Positions 21,221 to 31,056 of a stretch of DNA of 64,000 bases are shown piece by piece. Below the pieces are notes generated by a model, which searched no databases, was not told the origin of the DNA, and worked only from the letters and a program-made list of their open reading frames with translations. Source of the stretch: Fusarium oxysporum f. sp. lycopersici 4287 (lineage: Eukaryota; Ascomycota; Sordariomycetes; Hypocreales; Nectriaceae); contig NC_030995.1 of the NCBI RefSeq assembly GCF_000149955.1, positions 248,001-312,000 on the forward strand, read 5' to 3'. Position numbers and translations under genes: made by a program. Numbering within the stretch: the stretch's first letter is position 1; every line of letters begins with the position of its first letter.

Positions 21221-22783
21221 ATGCCCTTTGAAACTGAAGATTCATTCTATACACGTCATACCACAATGTTGTCGCTGAGGACAGAAAATCGCGGCACCGA
21301 GAGGCCGCCGAGTGAAAGTCTGAAGCAGGACCCGTTGGCGCATAAATGCTTGCGTCAGCTTGATGATCATAAAGAGCTAACTCAAGATAGTTTCAACTAT
21401 TTGTTGAACCTACTCAGAGATGCCTTCCCGTCTAAGCGATACATGTTTGTCTCGAGCGACGTAGACGCAAAGCCATTCGGCTTCACAAACACTGACTTTG
21501 TGGCTCCTTTGTACCATCATAAAACGGAGCAGTGGTCCATTATATGTGTGTGTTTTCAGCATCAGAGCAAGGAGAATCGGGGGAGGCCTATTGTCAAGGC
21601 TCAGCACTATGATCCGGATCCGCGTCAGGACAAGGGCAGGCATGCTGAGGTGGGCGACAGGATTCGCTCCTGGGTCGAGCGAGGGCATGGCAGAAACGTG
21701 GAATTGAAGTACAGTCGCGTAGTATGTCTCATCACGCAAACATTTTTACTCAAGATTAACACGGTCCAGGAGGGACCGACCGTATCGCATCAGAACGAAA
21801 CAGGCATTTATGTCATGATGGGGGCCTTGGACTTCGGTGCCCGCCGGTCTATTCGGTCGAAAGACAACTTCTGGAGCGGTGATCCTGTAAAGACGATCAA
21901 AGGTGCTTTGCAGGCAACTCAGCCTCAGTACCCTACCCCAGGAATAACACCTGGAAGGAGGGGATCCTCTATCTCTTCTGCGGTTAATGGAGCCGAGGGC
22001 ATGAAAACCTTCGCCAGAACACCCAAGAACGATACTCGGAATGGTTGGGAACCTCCAACTTGTGATCGACAGGACATATTCGGGACTCGAACACCTAAGG
22101 CAGGCAGCTCGAAGCGCAGACACGTCGATTCAGCTGATCCTATGGCGTTTGAGGTCAAGGGAAAGTTGGATGAGGTTACTGCTTCCATCTCGGTCCTGAA
22201 ACTTCCTCTAGTGACAGCTCTTCAGAAGGAGGTCGATGATCGCCGCAACGAGCGCAACAAGCATAACATGATTGTCGAGAATAAGAAGGAAGAGTTAGGG
22301 AAGTGTCAGAACGAGCGAGCGTCACGGGCCAATGAGCATGGTATTATCGCTACAGAGTTGACGAAGCTCGGCGCCGACATCGCAGCTGATGAGAAGGCTG
22401 CCAACGAAGAGCTAGCAAAAATCCCTCCCCCCACGAGGAAGTTCATCTTCCCCATGCCAAATACACTGCAGGACCTGTACAGAGAACGCTTTGAGGCAAA
22501 CATACAACCACAGAGGCAGAGGCACGAGCACTTAGGCGCGAAGAAGCGCACGGCGAGCGATATGTTGCAGTCGGTTGAACAAGTGTGTACTACACGTCAG
22601 GAGGAAGTAGAGCAGGCTGAAAATGAGATGAGGGTGATTGAGGAGGGGGTGAAGAAGGCGTATATGAGGAAGGAGTTTGTGGCGATGATGGAGAGGCATT
22701 TGGAGGATCACAAGGCTTTTCTATTGCGGTTTGAGGGGGATGATTGGGAGAAGCAGTTTGATAAGAGGGGAGGCAAAATGTAG
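21221..22783 (+). CDS. Ulp1-like (C48 protease fold) protein with altered catalytic site
   Basis: A single exon of 520 residues. Residues 50-210 have the layout of a Ulp1/SENP domain: ELTQDSFNYLLNLLRDAFPS, then RYMFVSSDV, then the strand EQWSIICVCFQ where catalytic His-Trp normally sits, AQHYDPD at the Asp position, and GPTVSHQNETGIYVMMGALD where active enzymes have the DCGxYV motif. Here the Asp-Cys pair reads Glu-Thr, so the nucleophilic Cys appears to be missing. The middle (about 230-310) is low-complexity. The C-terminal 200 residues are highly charged with coiled-coil character and repeated Lys/Glu runs. It may be an inactive SUMO-binding relative or a domesticated remnant of a Ulp1-carrying mobile element. 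The fold assignment is from motif order only and is moderately sure. Confidence 0.6.
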   Translation: MPFETEDSFYTRHTTMLSLRTENRGTERPPSESLKQDPLAHKCLRQLDDHKELTQDSFNYLLNLLRDAFPSKRYMFVSSDVDAKPFGFTNTDFVAPLYHHKTEQWSIICVCFQHQSKENRGRPIVKAQHYDPDPRQDKGRHAEVGDRIRSWVERGHGRNVELKYSRVVCLITQTFLLKINTVQEGPTVSHQNETGIYVMMGALDFGARRSIRSKDNFWSGDPVKTIKGALQATQPQYPTPGITPGRRGSSISSAVNGAEGMKTFARTPKNDTRNGWEPPTCDRQDIFGTRTPKAGSSKRRHVDSADPMAFEVKGKLDEVTASISVLKLPLVTALQKEVDDRRNERNKHNMIVENKKEELGKCQNERASRANEHGIIATELTKLGADIAADEKAANEELAKIPPPTRKFIFPMPNTLQDLYRERFEANIQPQRQRHEHLGAKKRTASDMLQSVEQVCTTRQEEVEQAENEMRVIEEGVKKAYMRKEFVAMMERHLEDHKAFLLRFEGDDWEKQFDKRGGKM

Positions 22784-23704
22784 TGGTTTGGTATGTTTTA
22801 TTCTTGGGTTTGGTTGGAGATTTCTGTTACATCGCAGACTTGTTTCGGCAGATGCATTTGTTTAGTCGGTGTTGGTCATTATGTCTCAGGTTAGCGTTTC
22901 TTTTTACATTGCAGACAAGACTATTTTAATTTTGTGCGGATTTATTTCTATTTGGGGCGCATAGATACCCGTTCATCCACATCGTGAAGCGATATCATTA
23001 ATGATCTGGTGTTGAGGGTCAAAACGTGGGGTTATGAGATGAACATCTCCGGGATCCGGCAATTCGGCGATATGACGATTTGTTTTGTTTCCAAGTGACC
23101 AATACAAATTGAGATGTTACGTGGGGTCGGCAGAGCTGATAATCCCCGGGTTCCGGGTTTAATCCTTCAAATTGAGTCACAACCATCACAACCTACCAAG
23201 GCACAGTCAAGTTATAGAGTAGAATGTGATAGAATAGCTCCCAATTGCTCACGGACATGCTCGGAAAAGTCTCGTCAACTGCCGGTGCACGGCTACGTAC
23301 GGCCCGGCGACCGAAATCTTGATCTCGGCTGTTATCAAACTTATCGCCAATCACCCAATCAATTTGAGCTTAAAGTGAATGGAGACGACCAAGGAAAAAG
23401 AAAGGAAGAAAAAAAAAGGGCTGCTCAACAAATTACGCCGTCATCCCCAAAATTTCTTATCCTTCGGCATCTCTCCGTCCGAATTTCCAGCGAAGCTCTA
23501 ATACCGTACTTAGGCTGTTTTCTTACAGTGACAGTAACACCGAGTGCGCCCCCAACGTGTACCCAAGGATTGGATCTACTGCAGGTGCTTGCTGCAGTCT
23601 TGCCCGTTTTTATCCTTGTCCGTTGAACCGTCGCTGTCGCTTGTCACTGTCACATCCGTCCATTATCGCACCATATCCATACTGCAGCTGCAACCGCGCT
23701 GTGG
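22784..23704. other. Intergenic region upstream of carbonic anhydrase
   Basis: About 0.9 kb. A 170-codon open frame at 23114-23626 overlaps the presumed promoter and leader of the carbonic anhydrase gene and has no domain, so I leave it out. Pyrimidine-rich sequence just before the start is typical of a fungal leader. Confidence 0.5.
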
Positions 23705-24568
23705 ATGCCTCTAATGTTTTCCTCTCGGCTCCCTTCCTTTTCTCTCCGCTCCTCCTCTTCCTCCTTCACATCTTTATCCTTATCATCTCAACGTCTTGCC
23801 TCTCGCTCCATACTCACCAGCTTCCAAACACGCTTCTCTTCTTCCTCCTCCACACAAGACCCAAAACCCGCTCCAAAACCAGAGTGGCGCACAATGGCCG
23901 AACAGGACATCACAAAGTATCTCCAGCAAAGCCACGACCGGCTCTTCCACAACAACCGCGCCTGGGCCGAGAACAAGGCCAAGGTCAACCCCGACTTCTT
24001 CAAGAACCTCGCCGCCGGCCAAGCACCCGAGTACCTCTGGATCGGATGCGCCGACTCTCGCATCCCCGCCGAGCAGATCTGCGGCCTTGAGCCGGGCGAG
24101 GCATTTATCCACCGCAACATCGCCAACCTCGTGTGCAACACGGACCTCAACGCCATGGGCGTCATCAACTACGCCGTCAAGCACCTCGGCGTCAAGCACA
24201 TCATCGTCTGTGGTCACTACGGCTGCGGAGGTGTCAAGGCGGCTATGACCCCCCAGGACCTCGGCCTGCTGAACCCATGGCTTCGCAACATCCGCGACGT
24301 CTACCGCCTTCACGAGAAGGAGCTCGATGCAATTGAGGACGAGAGCGCTCGCTACGACCGCTTGGTCGAGCTGAATGTCGTTGAGCAGTGTCGCAACGTC
24401 ATCAAGTCTGCTGATGTTCAGCAGTCGTGGCACGAGAACAAGTACCCTATTGTTCACGGATGGGTGTTTGGTTTCAAGGATGGCCTTCTCAAGGATCTTA
24501 AGATTGACTTTGAGTCTGTGTTGGCCGACATCCAAAAGATTTACAACCTTGTTGACAAGAAGAAATAA
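23705..24568 (+). CDS. Beta-class carbonic anhydrase, probably mitochondrial
   Basis: Interconverts CO2 and bicarbonate. A single exon of 287 residues. Residues 1-50 are a Ser/Arg/Leu-rich presequence with no acidic residues, as expected for mitochondrial import. The zinc-site residues of the beta class are all present: C115, D117 and R119 in IGCADSRIP, then H171 and C174 in VCGHYGCGG. The motif FIHRNIANLV and the C-terminal VHGWVFGFKDGLL are also family-typical. A second ATG (Met64, in EWRTMAEQD) sits exactly where the mature enzyme begins. Leaky scanning or an alternative transcript start could therefore give a cytosolic form, but that is inference. Length and motifs are normal; nothing suggests damage. 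Confidence 0.95.
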   Translation: MPLMFSSRLPSFSLRSSSSSFTSLSLSSQRLASRSILTSFQTRFSSSSSTQDPKPAPKPEWRTMAEQDITKYLQQSHDRLFHNNRAWAENKAKVNPDFFKNLAAGQAPEYLWIGCADSRIPAEQICGLEPGEAFIHRNIANLVCNTDLNAMGVINYAVKHLGVKHIIVCGHYGCGGVKAAMTPQDLGLLNPWLRNIRDVYRLHEKELDAIEDESARYDRLVELNVVEQCRNVIKSADVQQSWHENKYPIVHGWVFGFKDGLLKDLKIDFESVLADIQKIYNLVDKKK

Positions 24569-26054
24569 TGGAAGAGCATGGCGTTGATAGAAGAAATTTA
24601 ACTTACCTTACTGATTCAAGTGCTGTGTCTGTGACTGATGATCCAAGGACATCGTTGTGAGATGACAAGAGGTTCAATGAAGGGGCAACGTCCACCTTTT
24701 AAACATATCAGTAGCGTTCCTTAAGTGCCTGATATGCAGGGATATTGCTCTCTTCAGCCCTACAAGTAACCGTAACAGGGACCACGGCTTGGCTCGACCG
24801 CACCTCGATGACGGTCTGGGCCTTCAAGGTGTCGAGAGACGGAGGTGCAACACAACGACATTGTATTCTCGCACAATTGGAAGCTTACTACCTCCTATGA
24901 AATGCCAGCTTTTCCGAAATAACAAAGCAATTTTTAAATAAATTTTAAATACTCTTATTCTTTATGAAAATGCAGAAATTCATCAGAAGGATCGCTCTCA
25001 CGTGACCACCCTTTCAGGGTGCATCTCCACACATCGTACGATTTCCACATGGCCTGGTCCACGATGGAGGGATCGCTTGCAGGCCTCGGATCCAGAGACG
25101 GCAGTTTTTTCTTAAGTGCCGGATTAGGGATTGACGAATATGGGGAAGTTGGCCGGAAAAAGAAGGTTGTCTTTGTTTTTGTTGCTAATAATTTGAATGG
25201 GTGATCGGGCGGAGCATAGTTTGGGAATGTCTCTCTTGAGGAAGTATTTGGTGGAGGGAATCTGATGCATGTGCAGCTTGGCTGTAAGTGTAAAGTCTGC
25301 GCTTCGTTTTATCATGCTTCAAAAATAATGATGGAATTCTATCTACACTGATTTCATTCCAGCTTCAATATTGATTTTTCATCCTGCCTGCCTCATGAGA
25401 CCTGCGTGTTGTGCTCTCGCAATCTGGTGACCTTGATGGATAGATCGCCAAGTCGCCATGCACATATTCGCTGAAGTTCAATTGTCAAATAACTAATTAA
25501 ACAGATTTCTCCTTATATTGAAAACTTGTAGTCGAATCTTATTTCCATCGAACCTATTAACCCCATTTATCGTTACTGTTGCACATTTTTTAGTTACACG
25601 TATCTAAATGGAGTTCACACTCAACAACACCGATGACAGAGCTATTTTATGGGAGTGCAATGAACGATTTAATCTCTTGCTTAAACTCTAACGAAGAAAT
25701 AGACAGGAATTATCCAATATATCGCCCCCCCCAAGTAAGCTCATTTATTGACTGCGCACGATGATTTACTTGTCTCTGAGCACACGACATGTTGACCCTG
25801 AGTTGCAACAGTGCATCCAATGCCAAGACTACCCTACAGACACAGGTCGGAACCTTCTCTTTCTCAATCACCCGATCTTACTCTTCGCCTACCAAGACCG
25901 AAACTTCGACTTGATTTTCATCCACACTTAGATCACTCACATTATTCTCCCCAACTCGAAACCACCACCTTTATCCACGCGTCTCTGGTCACTGTCTGTA
26001 CATGAGCCCTGTTTACTTTCCCTCCTTCAGCAACAAGCATCACGTGAGTGACTC
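24569..26054. other. AT-rich intergenic region before the tRNA
   Basis: About 1.5 kb without a supported gene. Open frames of about 60 codons at 25019 and 25811 have no family signals. Confidence 0.5.
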
Positions 26055-26145
26055 GGTCTGGTGGTCTAGTGGTATGATTCTCGCTTAGGGAAAACCCTAC
26101 AGCATAGCTTGCGAGAGGTCCCGGGTTCAATCCCCGGCCAGACCC
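26055..26145 (+). tRNA. tRNA-Pro(AGG) with a 19-nt intron
   Basis: A full cloverleaf can be drawn. The acceptor stem GGTCTGG (26055-26061) pairs with CCAGACC (26138-26144). The D-arm contains GTCTAGTGGTA. The anticodon stem CTCGC pairs with GCGAG around a loop with anticodon AGG at 26087-26089. The T-arm is CCGGGTTCAATCCCCGG. Nineteen extra bases (26091-26109) follow the base 3' of the anticodon, the canonical site of nuclear tRNA introns. A short T stretch just downstream can act as the polymerase III terminator. Confidence 0.95.
26091..26109 (+). other. tRNA-Pro intron
   Basis: Nineteen bases between position 37 and 38 of the tRNA. Its bases CCCTA can pair with the anticodon region, as usual for tRNA introns removed by the splicing endonuclease. 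Confidence 0.85.
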
Positions 26146-26775
26146 TTTCTTTTGCTCATGAAGCCTCTAAGATGACATGGGAGGTCTTTCTTTTTTTGTT
26201 GTTGGGCTGTCTGTCGATGTTGTGAGGCCATTGAGTTTGGGTCTCACCGAACCTTGTGTGAGTCCCCTTGAGTCACTTTCGACACCCCTCAATTCGTTTC
26301 ATGTGAGCTCACAGACATGCTTATAGAGGTTACTGATTTTAGCTTAATTTTCTGCCTTTTCTTAATCAGTCTTCTTCCGGTGACACCGACAATTGGTTGA
26401 TAGATGTGTCGCATAGTAATTGGTGATGATGTTGCGCTTGCATGCAGACACTTTTCGTGGTGGAGACATCTCGGCGCTAGTCTATTTAAGTCACCTGTCG
26501 CGTTTTGCTCATGCGAAAAAGCCCCCGCCGCGCATCATGGTCCTGGCCTCACTCAGCGAGTGCACCTTCCAACAGCCGCAAACAAAAAAAGTAAACAACC
26601 CGTGTAACCCAGCCCAATCCATCCCATCCAGACATAACTTATCCAGTACCAACTCAACGTAAGACAAGGCTACAAACCGCGTTTCCTTCCGTTTGTTGCT
26701 CCCTTTTTTTGCTCGAATAACCATTTCAACTTCAATTTTTTTGTGTCTCCTGTATCTTCCCGTGTTTCCGTCACC
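26146..26775. other. Intergenic region between the tRNA and the chromodomain gene
   Basis: It holds the promoter and leader of the chromodomain gene, with a pyrimidine-rich stretch before the ATG at 26776. No other gene seen. Confidence 0.5.
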
Positions 26776-28035
26776 ATGAACGCGATTTTCAACTTCCTGT
26801 CATCACCGCTCAAGCAGCCCGCAGAGAGACCTCCACCCTCCAGCATGCCACTTACCGCCTCGCGACCGAGTTTGTCGCCTAGAGAGCAACGTCTTGCCAA
26901 ACGCGCTGCGGATAGGTTTTCGGAGCCGGCAGGTCGCAGTCCCGTAAGTTTCATCTAGAAGGTGCCCAGCTTTGCACTGCGCTGCCCTGCGCAGGTGCCT
27001 TGATGAGCTGGCACCTCCCCCCAAGTGTTATGTTAGGCACCCACTGACTTTGACTTTTCTTTCTCAAAACAGCGCTCGCGTCTGAGTAACGTTTCTCTTG
27101 CATCGACGGACCACGGTAACACCGCCGAGATTTCTGTCGTTAGTCGACGACGAGAAACCATCGCCATGGCCCCACCGCCGAGCGTTAAGAAGCGCATCAG
27201 CACGTCTACGCGCTCGTCGCCGATACACAGACGAAAGTCTAACGGATCTGTTTCTCGCGTCGCGTCATCGCCCGCCGTCCGATCTTCCCCTAGAAGGCGA
27301 GAATCGGCTGAGCTTGGAGGATTTTCGCCGGCCTTCGCCACGTCACCAGCCTCAACCCCCAAGAGGGGCATTAATGGAGTTTCTCGAACCAGCGAGGAGG
27401 CTAAGAGTCCTAGAAGGTCCTCGAGGGCCTCGCGCGTGACGGAACCGCAATCAAATAGCAAAGCACAGAGAGAGAAGACGCCCGAGGAACAGCCCGAAGA
27501 GGCGCATTCTGAAGAAGAAGAGGCGCAAGTTGACGAAGAGAGACACGAATTCGATAGTATCACGGATCATCGCTGGGCCGAGAACGAAATTGAGCTTCGT
27601 ATGCAATGGAAAGATGGCGAGAGCTCCTGGATCTCAGAGGAGCTTCTTCATACCGACAACCCGCAGGCGCTTTTTGCGTATTGGCGCTCGCAGCCCGACG
27701 GGCGACCTAAGAACCCCGAAGATAACGAGGTCTACCAGGTTTTCGCGATTCGAAAGCACCGCGTACGTAAGGGTGTACCGCAGGTCCAGGTCGAATGGGT
27801 AGGCTACGGCGCATCCGAAAACACTTGGGAGGACCAGGACTACATCGAAACGGTCGCGCCCAAGCTCGTCGACGCTTATTTTGACCAAGTTAAGGGCAAG
27901 GGCAAGGGCAAGAGTCAGACGAAGAGCAAGCCGAAGAGCACAGCGAAGCCCAAGGCTCCCGCGAAAACCAAAGCCCAGGCAAAGACTTCGGCTCGCGGCG
28001 TGACTAGAAGCAGCGCAAGGGTCTCGAAGCGATAA
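26776..28035 (+). CDS. Chromodomain protein with tandem chromo-like modules
   Basis: Two exons (26776-26943 and 27073-28035) encode 376 residues. The intron has a GTAAGT donor and an ACAG acceptor. Exon 1 gives an N-terminus with MNAIFNFLSSPLKQPAERPP. Residues 57-210 are basic, Ser/Arg/Pro-rich and then acidic. Two chromo-like modules follow. One is at about 213-261 (HRWAENEIELRMQWKDGE, then SSWISEELL and QALFAYW). The second is a clear chromodomain at about 273-327 (EVYQVFAIRKHRVRKG, then VEWVGYGASENTWE and LVDAYF). The aromatic residues expected for methyl-lysine binding are largely present in the second. The C-terminus is a Lys/Ala/Pro-rich tail (GKGKGKSQTKSKPKS) resembling linker-histone tails. 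It is probably a chromatin protein in the nucleus; the histone mark read is not known. Confidence 0.88.
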
Positions 28036-28288
28036 AGAATTACACTGGAATACGATTGGAACTGGTTGGTTGTATTATTTGACTCAAAACGGTTGTGGAA
28101 GTTCGTTTGAAGGAGCTACTGGATGCAGGATGCTGGCGGTCCAGATGAAAATGGGTACCTTGCCTGAGATGATGGAAATGAACATTGTTTGGACTGTAAT
28201 TAATTATCATCGGAGTGGGAACAATAAGCAAACTGCATTTCTTGTCACATATGTTTTCTTGAATGTGTAGTAGCCATTGCCCTGCGTA
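28036..28288. other. 3' flank of the chromodomain gene
   Basis: No gene seen. It leads into a pair of small inverted-repeat elements. Confidence 0.5.
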
Positions 28289-28420
28289 GGGGAGGCAAGA
28301 AACTTAGGACCTGGACCCTAAGCGATAAAAATGTTTGGGTAATTTATAGAAAATCTAGTAGGCTCTTTACTGAGTTTATTTTAGTATCCTCTTCTAAAGT
28401 CTCAAGTTTTCTTGCTCCCC
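28289..28420 (+). mobile_element. Small terminal-inverted-repeat element, copy A (MITE-like)
   Basis: A 132-bp segment starts with GGGGAGGCAAGAAACTTAGG and ends with AGTTTTCTTGCTCCCC, which are near-perfect inverted complements over about 16 bases. It has no coding capacity and an AT-rich interior with TTAGGACCT, then CCCTAAGCGATAAAAA and GGGTAATTTA. No clear target-site duplication is seen. Copy B, 56 bp downstream, shares the ends and much of the interior in the same orientation. Confidence 0.75.
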
Positions 28421-28476
28421 GAGGCCTGCCTTGCAAATGCATGATGGTGATGGTCTGGTTTGCTTACCATCCCTCA

Positions 28477-28609
28477 GGGAGCAAGAAAACTTAGGACCTC
28501 TATCCCAAGTGATAAAAAGATTTGGATAATTTAGTGTAGAATTGGGAAGCCTTTAGATTAGTTATTTTTGTCATTTTGGATGAAGGGCCTCAGTTTTCTT
28601 GCCTCCCCC
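28477..28609 (+). mobile_element. Small terminal-inverted-repeat element, copy B (MITE-like)
   Basis: A 133-bp segment starts with GGGAGCAAGAAAACTTAGG and ends with AGTTTTCTTGCCTCCCCC. It matches copy A through TTAGGACCT, AAGTGATAAAAA, GATTTGGATAATTTA and the right end. Differences between copies are scattered substitutions. It lies only about 130 bp upstream of the ATG of the next gene, so it may form part of that promoter. Confidence 0.75.
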
Positions 28610-28736
28610 AGCCATCTATGTATGTCTGACGGGGACCTGATGGGGCTTACTGTAACCAACACGATTACCTCCAACACCATCATCTTCATCTCGTCATCCT
28701 CAATCAACTCAAACTCACATATTCAACACAATCACA

Positions 28737-29947
28737 ATGACGGCTCCCAATCTCTCCTCCCGTATCCCAACACTCATCCTCCTCTCCATCCTCACAATCT
28801 TCGGCTTCGACGCGCTCATTCTCCAACTCGATCGCAACGGCTACACCTCCATGCTAAAATCCATAACCCACGACCCTCTCCCACGCTTCCTCCCCGATAC
28901 TAATCGCTTACTTCTCAAACAATACACCGGAATAGGTCCAGTTGATGACTTTTTCGCCTTTTCGAATGTTATCTGGGCGAATGTAACCGATGGCTCGAGG
29001 CCGGAACTTTCGCTGTTCACGTTTTGTTTTGGGGCGCAGTTGATTGCGGTTTTTGTGGTGTTTCTGATTGAAGCGCAGAGGGTGCTTGCTTGGAGTCCGG
29101 TTGTGCTAAAGTAAGTTGTTTGAGAATTGAGAATTGATGTGCTGACGATGGATGTAGTGGTGTCTTTTGGGAATTTGCGGTGCAGAGTCTTGGCTTTGGA
29201 TTCGTTGCGCCGCTTTACTTTGTCATTCACTTGATCTTCACAGCTGGATCACCAAGGTCTGAGAGTGTTCATCTTCGCGACTACTTGTGCCTTCATACTG
29301 TCGTTCCGTCTTTCATGCTTGGATACATCGTGCCGTGTATTTTCATGGCGTATCCATTCTCAAACTTCAATGTTCGACAGTGGGCTAATGCAGTCTGGGC
29401 CATCGCCCCAGTTTACATCTTCACACTTCAAGCGGCATTTACTGTTGTTCTGAAGAGGCTGAGTGTTGGGCAAGATGCGCATAAACCAAAGGTCGTGCTC
29501 GACAAGATGGCTTTGTCGCATGCCTACAGCTTCGCATGGAACGTCGCAGTCATAGGCCAGATGACAACCTACGCCGTCCTTATCACGGCAAGCCTCCTCC
29601 CAAACATCTTCCCCTCTGGCATCGCAGAGTCATTGAGCATGAACAGGGTCTTCATTCCCGATGCGGCGCCTCATTCGTACAAACCCATGTCCAGTGCCGC
29701 AGCGGCTATGCATAACTTTTTGATCTACGATTTTGCGACAGGGTCTGTGGCGGCGCTTGTGTGGGCGCTGCAGCAGCTGTTGGAGGTTAAGCCGGAGTTG
29801 AGGGTTGGTGAGGAGAGGACTAATCTTGTGAGGGGGATTGTTACGAGTGTGCTCTTGTCAGGGCCGGGAGGGGCAGTTGTTGCGTTGATGCAGCATCGTG
29901 ATGAGTCTGTTCTTAGCGCTGAGGGCAAGGCTGAGAAGATTCAGTGA
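28737..29947 (+). CDS. Polytopic membrane protein, unknown function
   Basis: Two exons (28737-29110 and 29158-29947) encode 387 residues. The intron is 47 nt with a GTAAGT donor and GTAG acceptor. The protein has about eight hydrophobic segments, for example IPTLILLSILTIFGFDALIL at the N-terminus, FCFGAQLIAVFVVFLIEA, FGFVAPLYFVIHLIF, FMLGYIVPCIFMAYPF and AIAPVYIFTLQAAFTVVL. No catalytic motif is recognised. Similar fungal proteins are found in secondary-metabolite settings, but I cannot place it in a named family with confidence. It ends only 80 bp from the convergent DUF1989 gene, so their 3' ends probably overlap as transcripts. A MITE-like element sits just upstream. Confidence 0.8.
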
Positions 29948-30027
29948 ACAAAATAGGGTTGGACCGGGCGTATGTAAAAGTCAAGGGCCAGATTGTGATA
30001 AGTGAGATAGGATTTCTTTCTATTTAT

Positions 30028-31056
30028 CTAAGCCTTCTCCTCTCTGTTCTCACCAAGAGGAACATCTAAGCCATGCCGTCCCTTGTACCCAGATACCTCA
30101 GCAGGTTTCCATCCGCCCTTCTGTAGCAGAGACTCATCCTTGAGACGATAAACTTCAACCTTGAGAGGTCGACAGCACTTGATCATCTCCTCCTCACTGT
30201 CCTCTCCAAAACCCCAAAGGGACAAATCACCACCGGGGCATGTACCTGCATCAATTAGCAAACACTCCTCACGACCCATTCCACTCGAATGTGTACTTAC
30301 TCAAAGCCATAAGCAAATCCTGCTCCGCCAAAAACTCAATATAATCCCCCTTCTCCGCCGGGCAAGGATTCATAAAATATCTCCCCTGCTCATCTAACCC
30401 CGTGACCTGAAAGATGTTAATAACATCATGAACATCACCCTCATTCAAACCATAGGGCAACACCGCGCGGGTAAGGTTAGAGTGGCATTGGAAGTTATAC
30501 TGTCCTCCGCTGAGAACAGTGTTGATGTACGGATCACATCGCGTGCCGAGAAGATCGTGCACTCGACCTCCGTGCTCATCTGTGCCGTACCAGTCTAGTG
30601 TGTCGGTGATTATGGTGGCCAGGGGACGCATGTAGGGGAGGTTGGACCATAGACGGTCGTACGTTGAGACGTGTGAGGCGTGGAGTTGTTTGGTGCGGGA
30701 CGCCCAGAAGCGTTCACGCGGGTTATGAGCGTTCCAGATATTTAAGTCACCTGTTTTTGTAAGTCAAGTTCACATATCTAACTCATCCTCTGCTCACTTC
30801 ACCCCCAGATATCCTTACCAACCTGCGGCCCCTCAGGCGTGCTGATCTTGACAATACATCCCGCTGGAGCTTTCCATGCTTTTCCAGATCGAATTGGTAA
30901 AGTGAATTCCTCGATGAGTTCACGGGGTGCTTCGCGGATGGAAGTGTATAGCGCCTTGTCGACGGTGAGGACTGAGCCTGGGGAGGGGAGATAAGCTGGG
31001 ACGGGCTTCTTGATGGGTTTTCTGTTTGCCAGACGCTCAGCTCCGTTGGAAGACAT
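30028..31056 (-). CDS. DUF1989 (urea carboxylase-associated) protein
   Basis: Three exons (31056-30819, 30750-30301, 30245-30028) encode 301 residues in one frame. The sequence has the layout of DUF1989 proteins, which sit next to urea carboxylase genes in bacteria. It shows APAGCIVKI, then GDLNIWNAHNPRERFWASRT, MRPLATIITDTLDWYG, HDLLGTRCDPYIN, FQCHSNLTRAVLPYGL and finally GTCPGGDLSLWGF. The conserved Cys/His and Asp residues that could bind metal are present. Fungal members have no proven reaction; a link to nitrogen or guanidine/urea catabolism is inferred from bacterial neighbours. The ATG at 31054-31056 is the first in frame and gives the usual length. It is convergent with the membrane-protein gene. 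Confidence 0.88.

Noticed and set aside
23114..23626. A 170-codon open frame upstream of carbonic anhydrase
   Set aside because: No domain, odd composition, and it overlaps the promoter and leader of the real gene.
23783..24535. A 250-codon open frame antisense to carbonic anhydrase
   Set aside because: It is a shadow of a highly biased coding sequence; the sense frame has all zinc-site residues.
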